Assembly: GCA_041861885.1 (NCBI GenBank)
Contig: JBGVUE010000001.1
Location: forward strand, 291,001 to 355,000
DNA: 64,000 nucleotides
Reading direction: 5' to 3'
Source: Haloimpatiens sp. FM7315
GTDB taxonomy: Bacteria > Bacillota > Clostridia > Clostridiales > Clostridiaceae
A model generated the notes under the pieces. It saw only the letters and a list, made by a program, of their open reading frames with translations. It made no database searches and was not told the origin of the DNA. Positions 1 through 9,325 of the stretch are shown here, piece by piece (the first letter of the stretch is position 1; every line of letters starts with the position of its first letter). The position numbers were made by a program, and so were the translations under genes.

Positions 1-265
1 CAGGAACCATGTCTACTTTTGCGTTGTTTAGGGTGGCTATTCCGTTAAGGACAACTGAAGAACCGTCAGTTTGAACAGCGCCTTTTAAAAAGCCGTTTAT
101 ATCTTCTAAGAAAAGTGAGATTGGAATTTTTTCATCTGTGTCATTTCCGGACAAATCCACTCCTACTAGAGATACAAATTTTATTTCTGGATGAGATAGC
201 AAAAGATTTTTTAAAGTTTCTTCTGAATGACATTCTTTAGAAATTGTGTATAATAATTCACTCAT
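1..265 (-). CDS. glnA: Glutamine synthetase, N-terminal part (runs off window)
   Basis: The minus-strand reading frame begins with ATG at 265 after an AGGAGG-like site at 275-280 and stays open to the window edge, giving the first 88 residues. The stretch VSLVGVDLSGNDTDEKIP, followed by QTDGSSVV and NNAKVDMVP, resembles the N-terminus of the long clostridial glutamine synthetases, which make glutamine from glutamate and ammonia using ATP. The catalytic C-terminal region lies outside the window, so the family call rests on the N-terminal segment only. A consensus promoter lies just upstream at 301-329. Confidence 0.72.
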   Translation of the reverse strand, partial: MSELLYTISKECHSEETLKNLLLSHPEIKFVSLVGVDLSGNDTDEKIPISLFLEDINGFLKGAVQTDGSSVVLNGIATLNNAKVDMVP

Positions 266-300
266 AAAATTAATCCTCCTAAAAAAATAATATGTTCAAA

Positions 301-329
301 ATTCTACAATAATAATTTGCAATTGTCAA
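301..329 (-). promoter_or_regulatory. Sigma-A promoter of the glutamine synthetase gene
   Basis: Read on the minus strand, TTGACA (324-329) and TAGAAT (301-306) are separated by exactly 17 bp and lie about 35 bp upstream of the ATG at 265. This is a near-perfect housekeeping promoter. Confidence 0.75.
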
Positions 330-480
330 TGATAGTTTCTGCAAATTTTTAAATTAAATCATGGATTTTTTAGAAAATTTCAATTTATTAAAATTTTTTT
401 AAATTTGTATTTATGCTCATTATTTTGATAAAATGTTTAAGTATAAGAATTTATTAAAAAGTGCAAGGTGGTGTACATAA

Positions 481-1257
481 ATGGAGGATAAATATAGACC
501 AATTGGCCTTATGGATTCAGGTTTAGGTGGATTAAGTGTTTTAAAAGAAGCTTTGAAACTTCTGCCAAATGAGGATTTTATATATTATGGTGATACAAAG
601 AATGCACCTTATGGAACTAAAGATATGAAAGAAGTTAAGGAACTTACTAAAAGGGTTGTCAATTTACTTATAGATAAAGGCGTTAAGGCTGTAGTGATTG
701 CTTGTAATACTGCAACTAGTGTTGCTGTAGATGAAATAAGAAAAGAATATTCAATACCTATTATAGGCATTGAGCCAGCTTTAAAGCCTGCAGTTAAAAT
801 AAATAGAAAAGGATGCATTATAATAATGGCAACTACGCTAACCCTAGCAGAGAAAAAATTTAAGAATTTAATGGAAAAATATAGCGAGAAATCTAAGATA
901 GTATCCCTTCCATGTCCTGGACTTGTGGAATTTGTAGAAAGTGGGAACATTGATGGAGTAGAAGTTAGGGATTACCTAAATGAGAAATTAGAACCATTTA
1001 AAACTGAGGGAATAGGCTCTATTGTGCTTGGGTGCACACATTATCCTTTTGTTAGAAACGCAATAAAGGATATAGTAGGTGAAGAAGTGCCAATAATAGA
1101 TGGAAGTATAGGTACCTCTAAGCAGTTAAAAAGACAGCTTCAATCAAAAGGAATGTTAAATGATAAAAAAGAAAAGGGAGAACTTAAAATATTTAATTCC
1201 CTTGAAGATAGTAAGGTTATCGATCTAAGCTATAGGCTTATAAATGAAAAAATATAA
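481..1257 (+). CDS. murI: Glutamate racemase
   Basis: Cytoplasmic racemase converting L- to D-glutamate for peptidoglycan precursor synthesis. The 258-residue length is normal for the family. The N-terminal substrate loop MDSGLGGLSV and the two catalytic cysteine motifs ACNTATS (Cys75) and GCTHYP (Cys185) are all present. The ATG at 481 follows an AAGGTGG ribosome site at 465-471. The gene is monocistronic as far as can be seen: a hairpin terminator follows at 1303-1348. It is transcribed divergently from the glutamine synthetase gene. The frame is intact, unlike many genes in this window. Confidence 0.96.
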   Translation: MEDKYRPIGLMDSGLGGLSVLKEALKLLPNEDFIYYGDTKNAPYGTKDMKEVKELTKRVVNLLIDKGVKAVVIACNTATSVAVDEIRKEYSIPIIGIEPALKPAVKINRKGCIIIMATTLTLAEKKFKNLMEKYSEKSKIVSLPCPGLVEFVESGNIDGVEVRDYLNEKLEPFKTEGIGSIVLGCTHYPFVRNAIKDIVGEEVPIIDGSIGTSKQLKRQLQSKGMLNDKKEKGELKIFNSLEDSKVIDLSYRLINEKI

Positions 1258-1296
1258 ATAATTAATAATTAATAATTAATAAATAATTAATAATAG
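1254..1296. repeat. Short AT-rich tandem repeat (AATAATT units)
   Basis: Directly after the murI stop the sequence repeats the 7-base unit AATAATT imperfectly about five times. It is low-complexity sequence with no visible coding or structural role. Confidence 0.6.
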
Positions 1297-1302
1297 CTCA
1301 TA

Positions 1303-1348
1303 TATTAAATACTAACCATAGAATTTGGCTAGTATTTAATAGTTTCTT
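1303..1348 (+). terminator. Intrinsic terminator of murI
   Basis: TATTAAATACTA (1303-1314) pairs with TAGTATTTAATA (1330-1341), extended by CCA/TGG inside the loop, and is followed by a modest T-rich tail. The rest of the gap up to 1578 shows no gene and no clear promoter. Confidence 0.6.
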
Positions 1349-1578
1349 ATTGATGTTTATGAATTCTTGCCTTATGTTATTTTAAGCATTTTTTACAATA
1401 TTCTAAGCACTTTTAGAGGCAATTTATTAAAAACTTTTAGTTATAATAAGGCCTGTAGTTCTTAGAAGGTTTAATTTGTCTAGTTTATGTTGCTTTGAAA
1501 CTAAGAACGTAATTAATGATAAAAGAATAGAATAATAGTATGAATTCAGCCAATATCATAAGAAATAAGGTGATGATT

Positions 1579-2061
1579 GTGAAAGGTTTTGTTTTGGACA
1601 AGATAAAAGAGGAAGATGCACACATAAATGAGAATGAAGTGATTAGCTTAGAAGAAAATCTTAAGGAAGATATGGGGTTTGATGGGATTAGCATTGTAAA
1701 TCCGGAGAATAGCAACAAAATATATATAATAAATAGTATATATATACAGTCTGAAAATAAAAAGGTAATAGTTGCTTTAGGAGAGAATAATAATTGTAGC
1801 GAATTAGATGAATTATTTATAAGTAAAGATGTAAAAAAAGAAGAAAATCTAATTCATATTAATACTGTTGAGAAGAAGATATATGATAATACGGATATAT
1901 TACAAGGTTATTATATAATACTTTTGCCAAAAGGATATGTGAATATCAAAGTGGATGAGCCTGTAAATGAACTTGATATAAAACTTTTTGCAGGGAAGAA
2001 AAAATTCTTTAGCAATGTTTTATATAGGATTAAATGGATAACAATAATAAATGTGATATAA
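1579..2061 (+). CDS. Hypothetical protein of unknown function
   Basis: I do not recognise this gene. The frame is open from 1540, but the GTG at 1579 is the better start because AAGGTGAT sits just upstream at 1568-1575, whereas nothing precedes the ATG at 1540. That gives 160 residues, acidic in the first half (many EE/KE pairs) and ending in a hydrophobic, basic tail (LYRIKWITIINVI). No signal peptide, cysteine motif or strong transmembrane segment is visible. It lies between murI and ppiB, with ppiB starting 46 bp downstream, so the two may be co-transcribed. Confidence 0.6.
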   Translation: MKGFVLDKIKEEDAHINENEVISLEENLKEDMGFDGISIVNPENSNKIYIINSIYIQSENKKVIVALGENNNCSELDELFISKDVKKEENLIHINTVEKKIYDNTDILQGYYIILLPKGYVNIKVDEPVNELDIKLFAGKKKFFSNVLYRIKWITIINVI

Positions 2062-2106
2062 TTATTTAAAATATAAATTTAATATACTTATGAGGGGAGA
2101 TATATT

Positions 2107-2625
2107 ATGAAAAATCCTATAGTTACAATAAAAATGGAAAATGGGGATGTAATGAAAGCTGAATTATATCCAGAAGTAGCTCCTAATACAGTTAGAAATT
2201 TTATAAGTCTAATAAACAATAAGTTCTATGATGGAATATGTTTTCACAGAGTTATTCCGGGTTTTGTAATTCAAGCAGGTTGTCCTGAGGGAACTGGTGT
2301 TGGAGGTCCTGGATATTCAATTAAAGGAGAGTTTTCTTCCAATGGATTTAAAAACAATTTGAAGCATACAGATGGTGTTTTATCAATGGCTAGAACTATG
2401 GCACCTAACTCTGCTGGAAGCCAGTTTTTCATAATGGTTGGAAATACACCTCATCTAGATGGGCAGTACGCCGCTTTTGGAAAGCTTACAGAGGGGCTTG
2501 ATATAGCATATAAAATTGCTAAGTCAAAAAGAGATAGAAGTGATAAACCTGTAGAGCCTCAGATTATGAAGGAAGTTACAGTAGATACTTTTGGTGAAAA
2601 ATACCAAGAACCAGATAAATTTTAA
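2107..2625 (+). CDS. ppiB: Peptidyl-prolyl cis-trans isomerase, cyclophilin type
   Basis: Single-domain cytoplasmic cyclophilin of 172 residues that catalyses cis-trans isomerisation of proline peptide bonds. The active-site block FHRVIPGFVIQ (residues 46-56, catalytic Arg48), the segment SMARTMAPNSAGSQFFI (93-109) and HLDGQYAAFGKL match the family throughout. No signal peptide is present. The start at 2107 follows GAGGGGAG. The next gene begins about 35 bp downstream, so a small operon is likely. Confidence 0.95.
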   Translation: MKNPIVTIKMENGDVMKAELYPEVAPNTVRNFISLINNKFYDGICFHRVIPGFVIQAGCPEGTGVGGPGYSIKGEFSSNGFKNNLKHTDGVLSMARTMAPNSAGSQFFIMVGNTPHLDGQYAAFGKLTEGLDIAYKIAKSKRDRSDKPVEPQIMKEVTVDTFGEKYQEPDKF

Positions 2626-2658
2626 TATTATATAACATGGGAGATGTTGAAGGAGAAA

Positions 2659-3042
2659 ATGGTAACATTAAATAATGATTCTTTTATTTTAGCATATGGT
2701 TTTAATGATGAAGAGACTGCGTTTTTAACTTCTTTAGTAGGGGAAAGTTCTTTAAAGATTATTGAGAAATCTATGGCAAACACGAAAATAAAAGATATAA
2801 TAGAAGGCATTTATTTACCAGTATATGATAAAAATATGCCTGAGGATAAAGTAATACTGTTCAATAATGTAGAGGACAAAAAAGTGGATTTACTTGTAAA
2901 AGATATTAGAACTAATGAAGCTATAAAATGCATTTTGGCAGTAGTTACTCCTACTTCTTCAGAATGGACCTTAAAAAAGCTTTTAAAAGAACTTTTAAGA
3001 GAGAGAGAATGGTTTAAAAATAATTCTAATAAGAGGGCATAA
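2659..3042 (+). CDS. DUF3783-like small protein
   Basis: A 127-residue protein if started at the ATG at 2659, which has AAGGAG just before it (short spacing). An in-frame ATG at 2644 is the alternative. The opening ILAYGFNDEE and the region TKIKDIIEG recall the DUF3783 family found in clostridia, whose function is unknown. This assignment is from memory of the family and is moderate. The C-terminus is basic and rich in leucine and arginine (KKLLKELLREREW). It sits between ppiB and an HTH regulator, with short gaps. Confidence 0.6.
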   Translation: MVTLNNDSFILAYGFNDEETAFLTSLVGESSLKIIEKSMANTKIKDIIEGIYLPVYDKNMPEDKVILFNNVEDKKVDLLVKDIRTNEAIKCILAVVTPTSSEWTLKKLLKELLREREWFKNNSNKRA

Positions 3043-3058
3043 GAAACGAGGTATATAT

Positions 3059-3732
3059 ATGAGTAGAATAGGGGAAAAATACAACAGATTAGGAATCAAA
3101 AAGGTATAAGTGCAAAAGAGCTATCAAAAAAATTAGGCGTTGCTGAAAAATTTGTAGTAGAAGTAGAACTTGGAAGAAAAGTTATGAATGAAGTTTTAAT
3201 TGAGAAAGTTTCTAAGATACTTGGAGAAAATCTAAATGATTTGACTTTAAATTACGTTGAAGACAAAAATGAGGATAAAGTTGAAGCTATGCATAAAAAG
3301 TTTCATCCAAATGAAAAAAATGCAATGTCAGAGGAGTGGACAGATGCTCTTTCTTCAATTCTTAAACCTGTACCTGTTTATGACTACAGTTTAAAGAAGG
3401 TTTTAGAAAAGAGAAAATTACCTGTGTTTTCTAATAAAATAGAAGGTTACAATCAAGATAAGGTTTTGTTCTTATTCATTGAAGATGATGATATGAGTGG
3501 ATTTAGAATATCAAAGGGAGACATAGCTTTCGGACATAAGATAAGTGAAATTGAAAATGATTCTTTTTGCTTAATAGAATATGATGGTCAACGAATTTTA
3601 AGACAAATTAAGAGAATAGATAGTAGTAGAGTTCTTTTAGTAAGTAATAAAGGAAGTGTTTTGACTAAAACCGCTGAGGTTAAAAGCATAAAACCTTTAG
3701 TTAAAATAGAAAAAGTAGAGATAAAACTTTAG
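3059..3732 (+). CDS. XRE-type HTH regulator with S24/LexA-like C-terminal domain (frameshifted)
   Basis: Translation from the ATG at 3059 (after GAGGTATAT) breaks after about 16 codons. Adding one A to the A5 run at 3075-3079 gives a continuous 224-residue protein. The N-terminus is a helix-turn-helix (QIRNQKGISAKELSKKLGV, then a recognition-like helix). The C-terminal half (IEDDDMSGFRISKGDIAFG and on) has the shape of the S24 peptidase fold of LexA and CI repressors. The usual nucleophile motif G-D-S-M reads DDDM here, so self-cleavage is not expected. It is probably a transcription regulator, with unknown targets. A strong terminator follows. Confidence 0.75.
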
Positions 3733-3780
3733 TATACAAAAAGTTATTAAAAATAGAGTTTTACATTAAAGTTTAGTGAG

Positions 3781-3824
3781 AAATAAAGCAAATGTTGCCT
3801 TGCAACATTTGCTTTATTTTTTCA
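3781..3824 (+). terminator. Strong intrinsic terminator
   Basis: An 18-bp perfect stem (3781-3798 with 3802-3819) with a 3-base loop, ending in a T run. It closes the ppiB/HTH transcription unit before the germination locus. Confidence 0.9.
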
Positions 3825-3840
3825 TAAAATATAATGTCTT

Positions 3841-3870
3841 GAATTCAAATTTTAATTTGAAATCACTTTA
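3841..3870 (+). promoter_or_regulatory. Possible sigma-G type promoter of cspBA
   Basis: GAATT at 3841-3845 and CACTTTA at 3864-3870 are 18 bp apart, close to the sigma-F/G consensus GnATR-N18-CATnnTA with one mismatch in each element. It sits 52 bp before the csp start. Csp genes are forespore-expressed in studied clostridia, which makes this plausible but not proven. The overlapping inverted repeat TTCAAAT/ATTTGAA is also visible here. Confidence 0.4.
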
Positions 3871-3921
3871 GGGTGTGTTGTTTTTATAAATTTGAATTAA
3901 TAAATTTAAAAAGGAGCTATT

Positions 3922-6900
3922 ATGGAGAAGGTAGGGGGTTTATTAAATCTGTTAAAAAGTGTTCCTTTAAATGTAAAGCTTAAAATATCAGAATTTTCAA
4001 AGGCAGATGAAATTATAAAAGGAAAACTTGAATTAATAACTTTGTTTTCACAAGATGCACTAATAGTAAAAAGAAAAGTATTAGAAATAGGAGGGGAATT
4101 TGAGGACTTAGGTTATGGTTTTGGAATTATAACTATAAATGTAGATGATCTTGAAAAAATAGCTAAAATAGAAGAAATAATATATATGGAGCTTCCTAAG
4201 GTTTTGTATACATCGGATTTTCTAAGTAATAAAGCAGCATGCATAGAAGAAGTCTGGGGAATATATGGATTAACGGGGAAGGGAGTATTGGCTGGCTTTA
4301 TTGATTCTGGAATAGACTATACTCATCCAGCTTTTAGGGATAAAGAGGGAAATACTAGAATCGAGTATATATGTGATTTATCAAAAGGGGGAAGGTATGG
4401 GATAAAAACATAATTAATGAGGCCCTGAAGGCACAAGATCCCTATAGTATTGTAAATGAAGTAGATATTTCAGGACACGGGACTCATGTAGCTGGAATTG
4501 CTTCAGCTGGTGGAAACATAGATAAAAGATACTATGGGGCTGCATACGAGTCTTCTATTGCCATGGTAAAAATGACAGAAGAGGGAAGAATTAATTATGC
4601 TAAAAGTACACAGCTAATGAGAGGAATAAAATTTTTGCTTGAAAAAGGAAAAGAAGTAAAGATGCCTCTTGTGATTAATTTAAGCTTTAGTACTAATGAT
4701 GGGGCACATAATGGCAGTAGTCTTTTAGAAAAGTACATTTCAACTATATGTAGTCTAGAGAGAATAAGTTTTATAGTAGCTTCTGGTAACGAAGGAGATA
4801 GAGCGCATCATGTAGGCGGAGTATTAAAAGATAAACAAAATATATCAATAAACATTGAAAAATACGAAAAAACTGTAGTTTTGCAGTTATATAAAAGATT
4901 TCTTGATGATGTGAATTTTAAAATCAAAAATCCACAGGGAAAATCCACAGACATAATTTCTATATATCCTGGATATTATGAGGGAGTAATAGGGGCAGAT
5001 AAATATTATATCTACAGTAGTGGATCAAAGCCTTTTGACATAAATGGGGAAATTATAATAAGTTTTGTAGCTTCAGGTGAGTTTTTAGTTTCAGGGGTTT
5101 GGGAAATAGAAATATATAGTGGTGGAAAAACTGAAGGACTTTATGACATTTGGATGCCAACTGCAGAGAGCTTAAATCCTAATACGAAGTTTTTAAAACC
5201 TAATCCTTTTAATACTTTAGGAATACCTGCAACAGTTGAAAATGTAATATCAGTTGGAAGTTATAACTATATTTTAAATAGTATTTCTAGTTTTTCAGGA
5301 AGAGGCAGATTAGGTGGAAGTAAGCCAGATATTGTGGCTCCGGGAGAGGGCATTATATCTTCAATACCTATGGGAGGAGTTGATAGTTTATCAGGAACAT
5401 CTATGGCAGCCCCTCATGTTGCAGGTGCTGCTGCACTTTTAATGGAATGGGGCATAGTAAAGGGAAATGATGCATATATGTACGGTGATAGACTAAAATA
5501 TTTTTTACTTAAAGGAGCTAGAAGAGACAGAACTGATGTGCTATATCCAGGTCCTATTTTTGGATATGGTGAATTATGTTTGAGAGGTGGGATGGATTTG
5601 GCTGCTCAGAATAGGTATTTAAGACAGGACAAGAAGGCTTATATTGTTGAATATGATGGCGTTTTATTAGATGCTTTTGATAATGTAAATTACGCCTATC
5701 CTTTAATATTAGACGAAAGATATGCAGTTGTATATGTGGATAGAGACAAGGCGGATGAATTTTTTTAAAGTCTAAGGAAATAGTTTATGTAGAGGATTTA
5801 ATTAATTATACTTTAGGACAGATATCTCCTATAGATGCGGCAAATATATCTAAGTTTAGCAATAACCCCTTTTTACCTTTGAGAGGAAACGGGGTAGTTG
5901 TGGGAATAATAGATACGGGAATTGATTATTTAAATACAGAGTTTATTTATGAAGACAATACTTCAAGAATAATAAACATATGGGATCAAACTGTGGATAA
6001 ACCTAACTCTACGGGAGAATTTGGATTTGGAAGTGAGTATACTAGAGAAGAAATAAATAAAGCTATAGAGGAGAGCTTAAAGGGTGGAGATCCATATATA
6101 TATGTAGATAGCAAGGATACTATAGGGCATGGAACTAAAATGGCTGGAATAATAGGAGCTAGAGGTAAAAATCCAGAAATTGTAGGAGCTGCACCTGACT
6201 GTGAATTTGCAGTGGTTAAGCTAAGGGAAAATAAATCTTCTGAGGAATCTTTTGAAGAGAAAAAGGTTCCGGTTTATTCAGGTCCAGATGTTATTTTGGC
6301 TGTAAAATACTTATACAATCTTAAGAAGAATACAAAAAAACCTATGGTCATATATATACCTTTAGGTACTAATGAAGGAGCTCATGATGGAAGTTCCATA
6401 TTAGAGCGTTATATAGATGAGATATCAAAGTTTAGAGGTATTGTTGTGGTTACAGGATGTGGCAATGAAGGAGATTCAGAAACTCATGCAGAAGGGGTTA
6501 TAGAAAAAACTGGAGGGGAGAAAACTATTGAGTTAAAGGTTGATAGTTTGGAAAAAAACATAAGGATTGAGATATGGTGTAAAAAACCAGATAAGGTATC
6601 CTTAGGCATAACTTCTCCCTCAGGTGAAGTTATAAGCAAAATTCCCGCTAAGCTCAAAGAGAATGAAATCGTAAAGCTTGTATATGAACAAAGTGTTATT
6701 TCTGTCCAGTATTTTATACCAGAGGAGATAACAGGTGATGAACTAATTGAAGTTAGCATATCAAATGTAACGGGTGGAATATGGAAGTTTAGATTAATTG
6801 GGGACTATATAGTAAGCGGAAGATATGATATGTGGATACCTCAAAGAAGTCTTTTAAAAGAAGGAACTAGATTTTTAATGTCAACACCATATGTTACTAT

Positions 6901-7366
6901 AACAGTTCCTTCAACCGCTGAGATGATAATATCTAGTGGATTTTATGATCAAAATACAGAGTCTTTAGTAAGTAGTTCGGGAAAAGGCTATACAAGAGAC
7001 CATAGAATAAAGCCAGATATAGTAGCAGGAGGAGTTAATGCAAAAACTACTGAACCTGGAGGGGGAGTAACCCTGGTAAGTGGTAGCAGTGTAGGGGCAG
7101 CCGTTACAGCAGGAGCAGCAGCTTTGTTACTTGAATGGGGAATTGTTAATGGAAATGATGAGACTATGTACTCAAATAAGCTAAAAACTTATCTAATAAG
7201 GGGAGCGGCGCAAAGAGAAGGGGATGTTTATCCAAACCGAAATTGGGGTTATGGAATGTTAGATTTAGATGGAATTTTCAAAGAAATAAGAGCTTATAGA
7301 ACTTTAGATAGTGAAGAAAAAATGTATATAAAATATCCTAAAGAAATATATGACTTAATTAAATAA
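3922..7366 (+). CDS. cspBA: CspBA-type fused subtilisin-like germination protease (two frameshifts)
   Basis: Two complete subtilisin-like (S8) proteases in one chain of about 1148 residues. Two homopolymers each lack one base: G5 at 4387-4391 and T7 at 5760-5766. Domain 1: prodomain about 1-105, Asp in FIDSGID (residue 128), His in GHGTHVAG (codon 4476-4478), Ser in [11 protein letters not shown] (codon 5400-5402). The second prodomain (AYIVEYDG onward, from about 5638) is read in the same frame as catalytic domain 1, so the fusion does not depend on correcting the breaks. Domain 2: Asp at 5912-5914, His at 6128-6130 (HGTK), Ser at 7088-7090 (GSSVGAA). Csp proteases activate SleC during spore germination. 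In Clostridioides difficile the CspA half has lost its triad; here both triads are present. sleC follows directly. Confidence 0.88.
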
Positions 7367-7442
7367 TAAAAATATATTAAGAACTTTTTCTAAATGAAGT
7401 CCATATTATTGTTAGTATAGTAATATTATAAGGAGAGTATTA

Positions 7443-8788
7443 ATGAGAAATACAGGTAATATGCAAATACAAGTGTTTGAGGGAGAAAGTTTTCTTCCTA
7501 TACCTGAAGCTAAAGTTACATTGCTACAAACTCGTGAGGATAGCAGTAGGCAAATAGAGCAAATAACAAGTACGGATTCATCTGGACTTACAAATCAAAT
7601 ACAGCTAAACACTCCTTCTATTGATTTTTCAATGAAACCTTCAGACAATCTTCCTTATAGTTTTTGCGATATAAAAGTTGATGCACCAGGATATGAAACA
7701 TTGCTGGTAAAAGATTGCCAAATATATCCTGATACTTTGGCATTACAGCAGTGTAGAATGGAGAAAGCCAAAGGGGGAGGCAAGAAATAGTAATCAATAT
7801 TCCTCCTAATACATTGGTTGGAAACTTTCCACCTAAAATTCCAGAGGACCCAAATAAACCAGAACCAAAACCTTCTGGAGAAGTGGTTTTAAAAGAACCA
7901 GTAATACCTGAATTTATAGTGGTTCACCAAGGACTCCCAGATGATAGTGGGACTAAAAATTATACTGTAAGATACAAAGATTATATAAAGAATGTAGCTT
8001 CTTCAGAAATCTTTGCAACTTGGCCAGAAACTACCATAAGGGCAAATGTTTATTGTATAATATCTTTTACTTTAAATAGGATATACACTGAATGGTACAG
8101 AGGAAAGGGTAAGAATTTTGATATAACTAATTCTACAGCCTATGATCACGCCTTTACCTTTGGAAGAAATATATATTCAAATATCAGCAGAATTGTAGAT
8201 GATATATTTTCAACTTATGCAAAAAGACCTGGAAGAAAACAACCGCTTTTAACTCAGTATTGCGATGGTGTTAAAGTTCAGTGTCCAGGATGGTTAACTC
8301 AATGGGGAAGTAAGTATCTTGGAGATAAAGGAGAAGTGCCTTATGATATTTTAATAAATTTTTATGGCGCTAATTTAGAATTTGAAAGAGCAAAACAAGT
8401 AAGAGGAATACCTATGTCATATCCAGGATATGTTTTAAAGCTAGGTTCAAGTGGAGAGCCAGTTAGGACAATACAAAAATATTTAAATAGAATAGCTCAA
8501 AATTATCCCGCAATTCCAAAACAAATAGTTGATGGAATATATGGAAATAAAACAAAGGAATCAGTAACGGTTTTTCAAAAGACATTTTTCTTGCCTCAAA
8601 TAGGAGTTGTAGACTATCCAACTTGGTATAAAATATCTGATATATATGTAGGGGTAACTAAAATTGCAGAATTACAGCAAAGGGATATTGTTAATTTACA
8701 AGCACTTAGAAAATATGAAAAAGGAATATTTACGCCACCTACTCCTTATGGAAATGTAAATATACCAACTATAGAGTATCCTCTATAA
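7443..8788 (+). CDS. sleC: Spore cortex-lytic enzyme SleC (frameshifted)
   Basis: Germination-specific cortex peptidoglycan hydrolase made as a zymogen and activated by Csp proteases. ATG at 7443 follows AAGGAGAG. The frame breaks at the G5 run at 7773-7777; one extra G rejoins it through QEIVINIPPNTLVGNFPPKI, giving about 448 residues. The N-terminal 110 residues form the pre/pro region (FEGESFLPIPEAKVTL). The middle holds the cortex-hydrolase core, and the C-terminus carries a peptidoglycan-binding repeat (LKLGSSGEPVRTIQKYLN ... VDGIYGNKTKESVTVFQ). It lies 76 bp after cspBA and ends at a terminator at 8860-8937. No separate cspC gene is seen in the locus. Confidence 0.9.
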
Positions 8789-8859
8789 AAAATGTTTTAA
8801 TCTAGGAAAATACGAAAATTAGTATACTTAAATTTTTATGTTAAAATGTAGTTAGATTT

Positions 8860-8937
8860 AATAATATCTTGCACTTAAAGCTTGTATTAAAGCTTATAGT
8901 TAAGAGCTTTATTCTGCAAGATATTATTAGCTTTTTT
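8860..8937 (+). terminator. Long-stem terminator of the csp-sleC locus
   Basis: AATAATATCTTGCA (8860-8873) pairs perfectly with TGCAAGATATTATT (8915-8928), followed by AGCTTTTTT. The 41-base loop contains a second small hairpin built from AAAGCTT/AGCTTTA. Confidence 0.75.
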
Positions 8938-9325
8938 AAATATGTATTTTATAGATTAAACTCAGTTACATAAAATGCTAATAATGGTGTTTTAGTGTAA
9001 ATAATAGTATAATAAAAGAGGTATATTTTTAATCAAAGGAAAATAAATATAAAATTAAAAAAACTTCAAAATTTACAAGCTAATATTTCAAATTATAGAT
9101 AAGTTATAGTTTAGTATATACGATAATGGTATAAAGATGTATAATGTAAATAAATAAAATATAGAAATTATTAATTTGTAATAATTATTACATAATTAAT
9201 ATTATTTGAAGCAGTGAGCTTAATAATTTAAATTTAATAAAGATAATTAGGAATTTTAAGGGGGTAAAGTTAAGGCTCTTTTAAAAACCAATTAATATAT
9301 TACATATAATGGGGAGGAAAACGAA
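8938..9325. other. AT-rich gap with no gene
   Basis: About 390 bp of very A+T-rich sequence between the sleC terminator and the decayed H-NOX gene. I see no coding frame, RNA gene or convincing promoter, apart from scattered TATAAT-like words. A GGGGAGG ribosome site at 9311-9317 belongs to the pseudogene. Confidence 0.6.

Noticed and set aside
1254..1296. Short tandem repeat as a CRISPR or attachment site
   Set aside because: The units are 7-base AT words without spacers; this is low-complexity sequence.
3922..5768. Reading the csp region as separate cspB and cspC genes
   Set aside because: The second prodomain is encoded in the same frame as the first catalytic domain, and no start codon with a ribosome site precedes the second protease.
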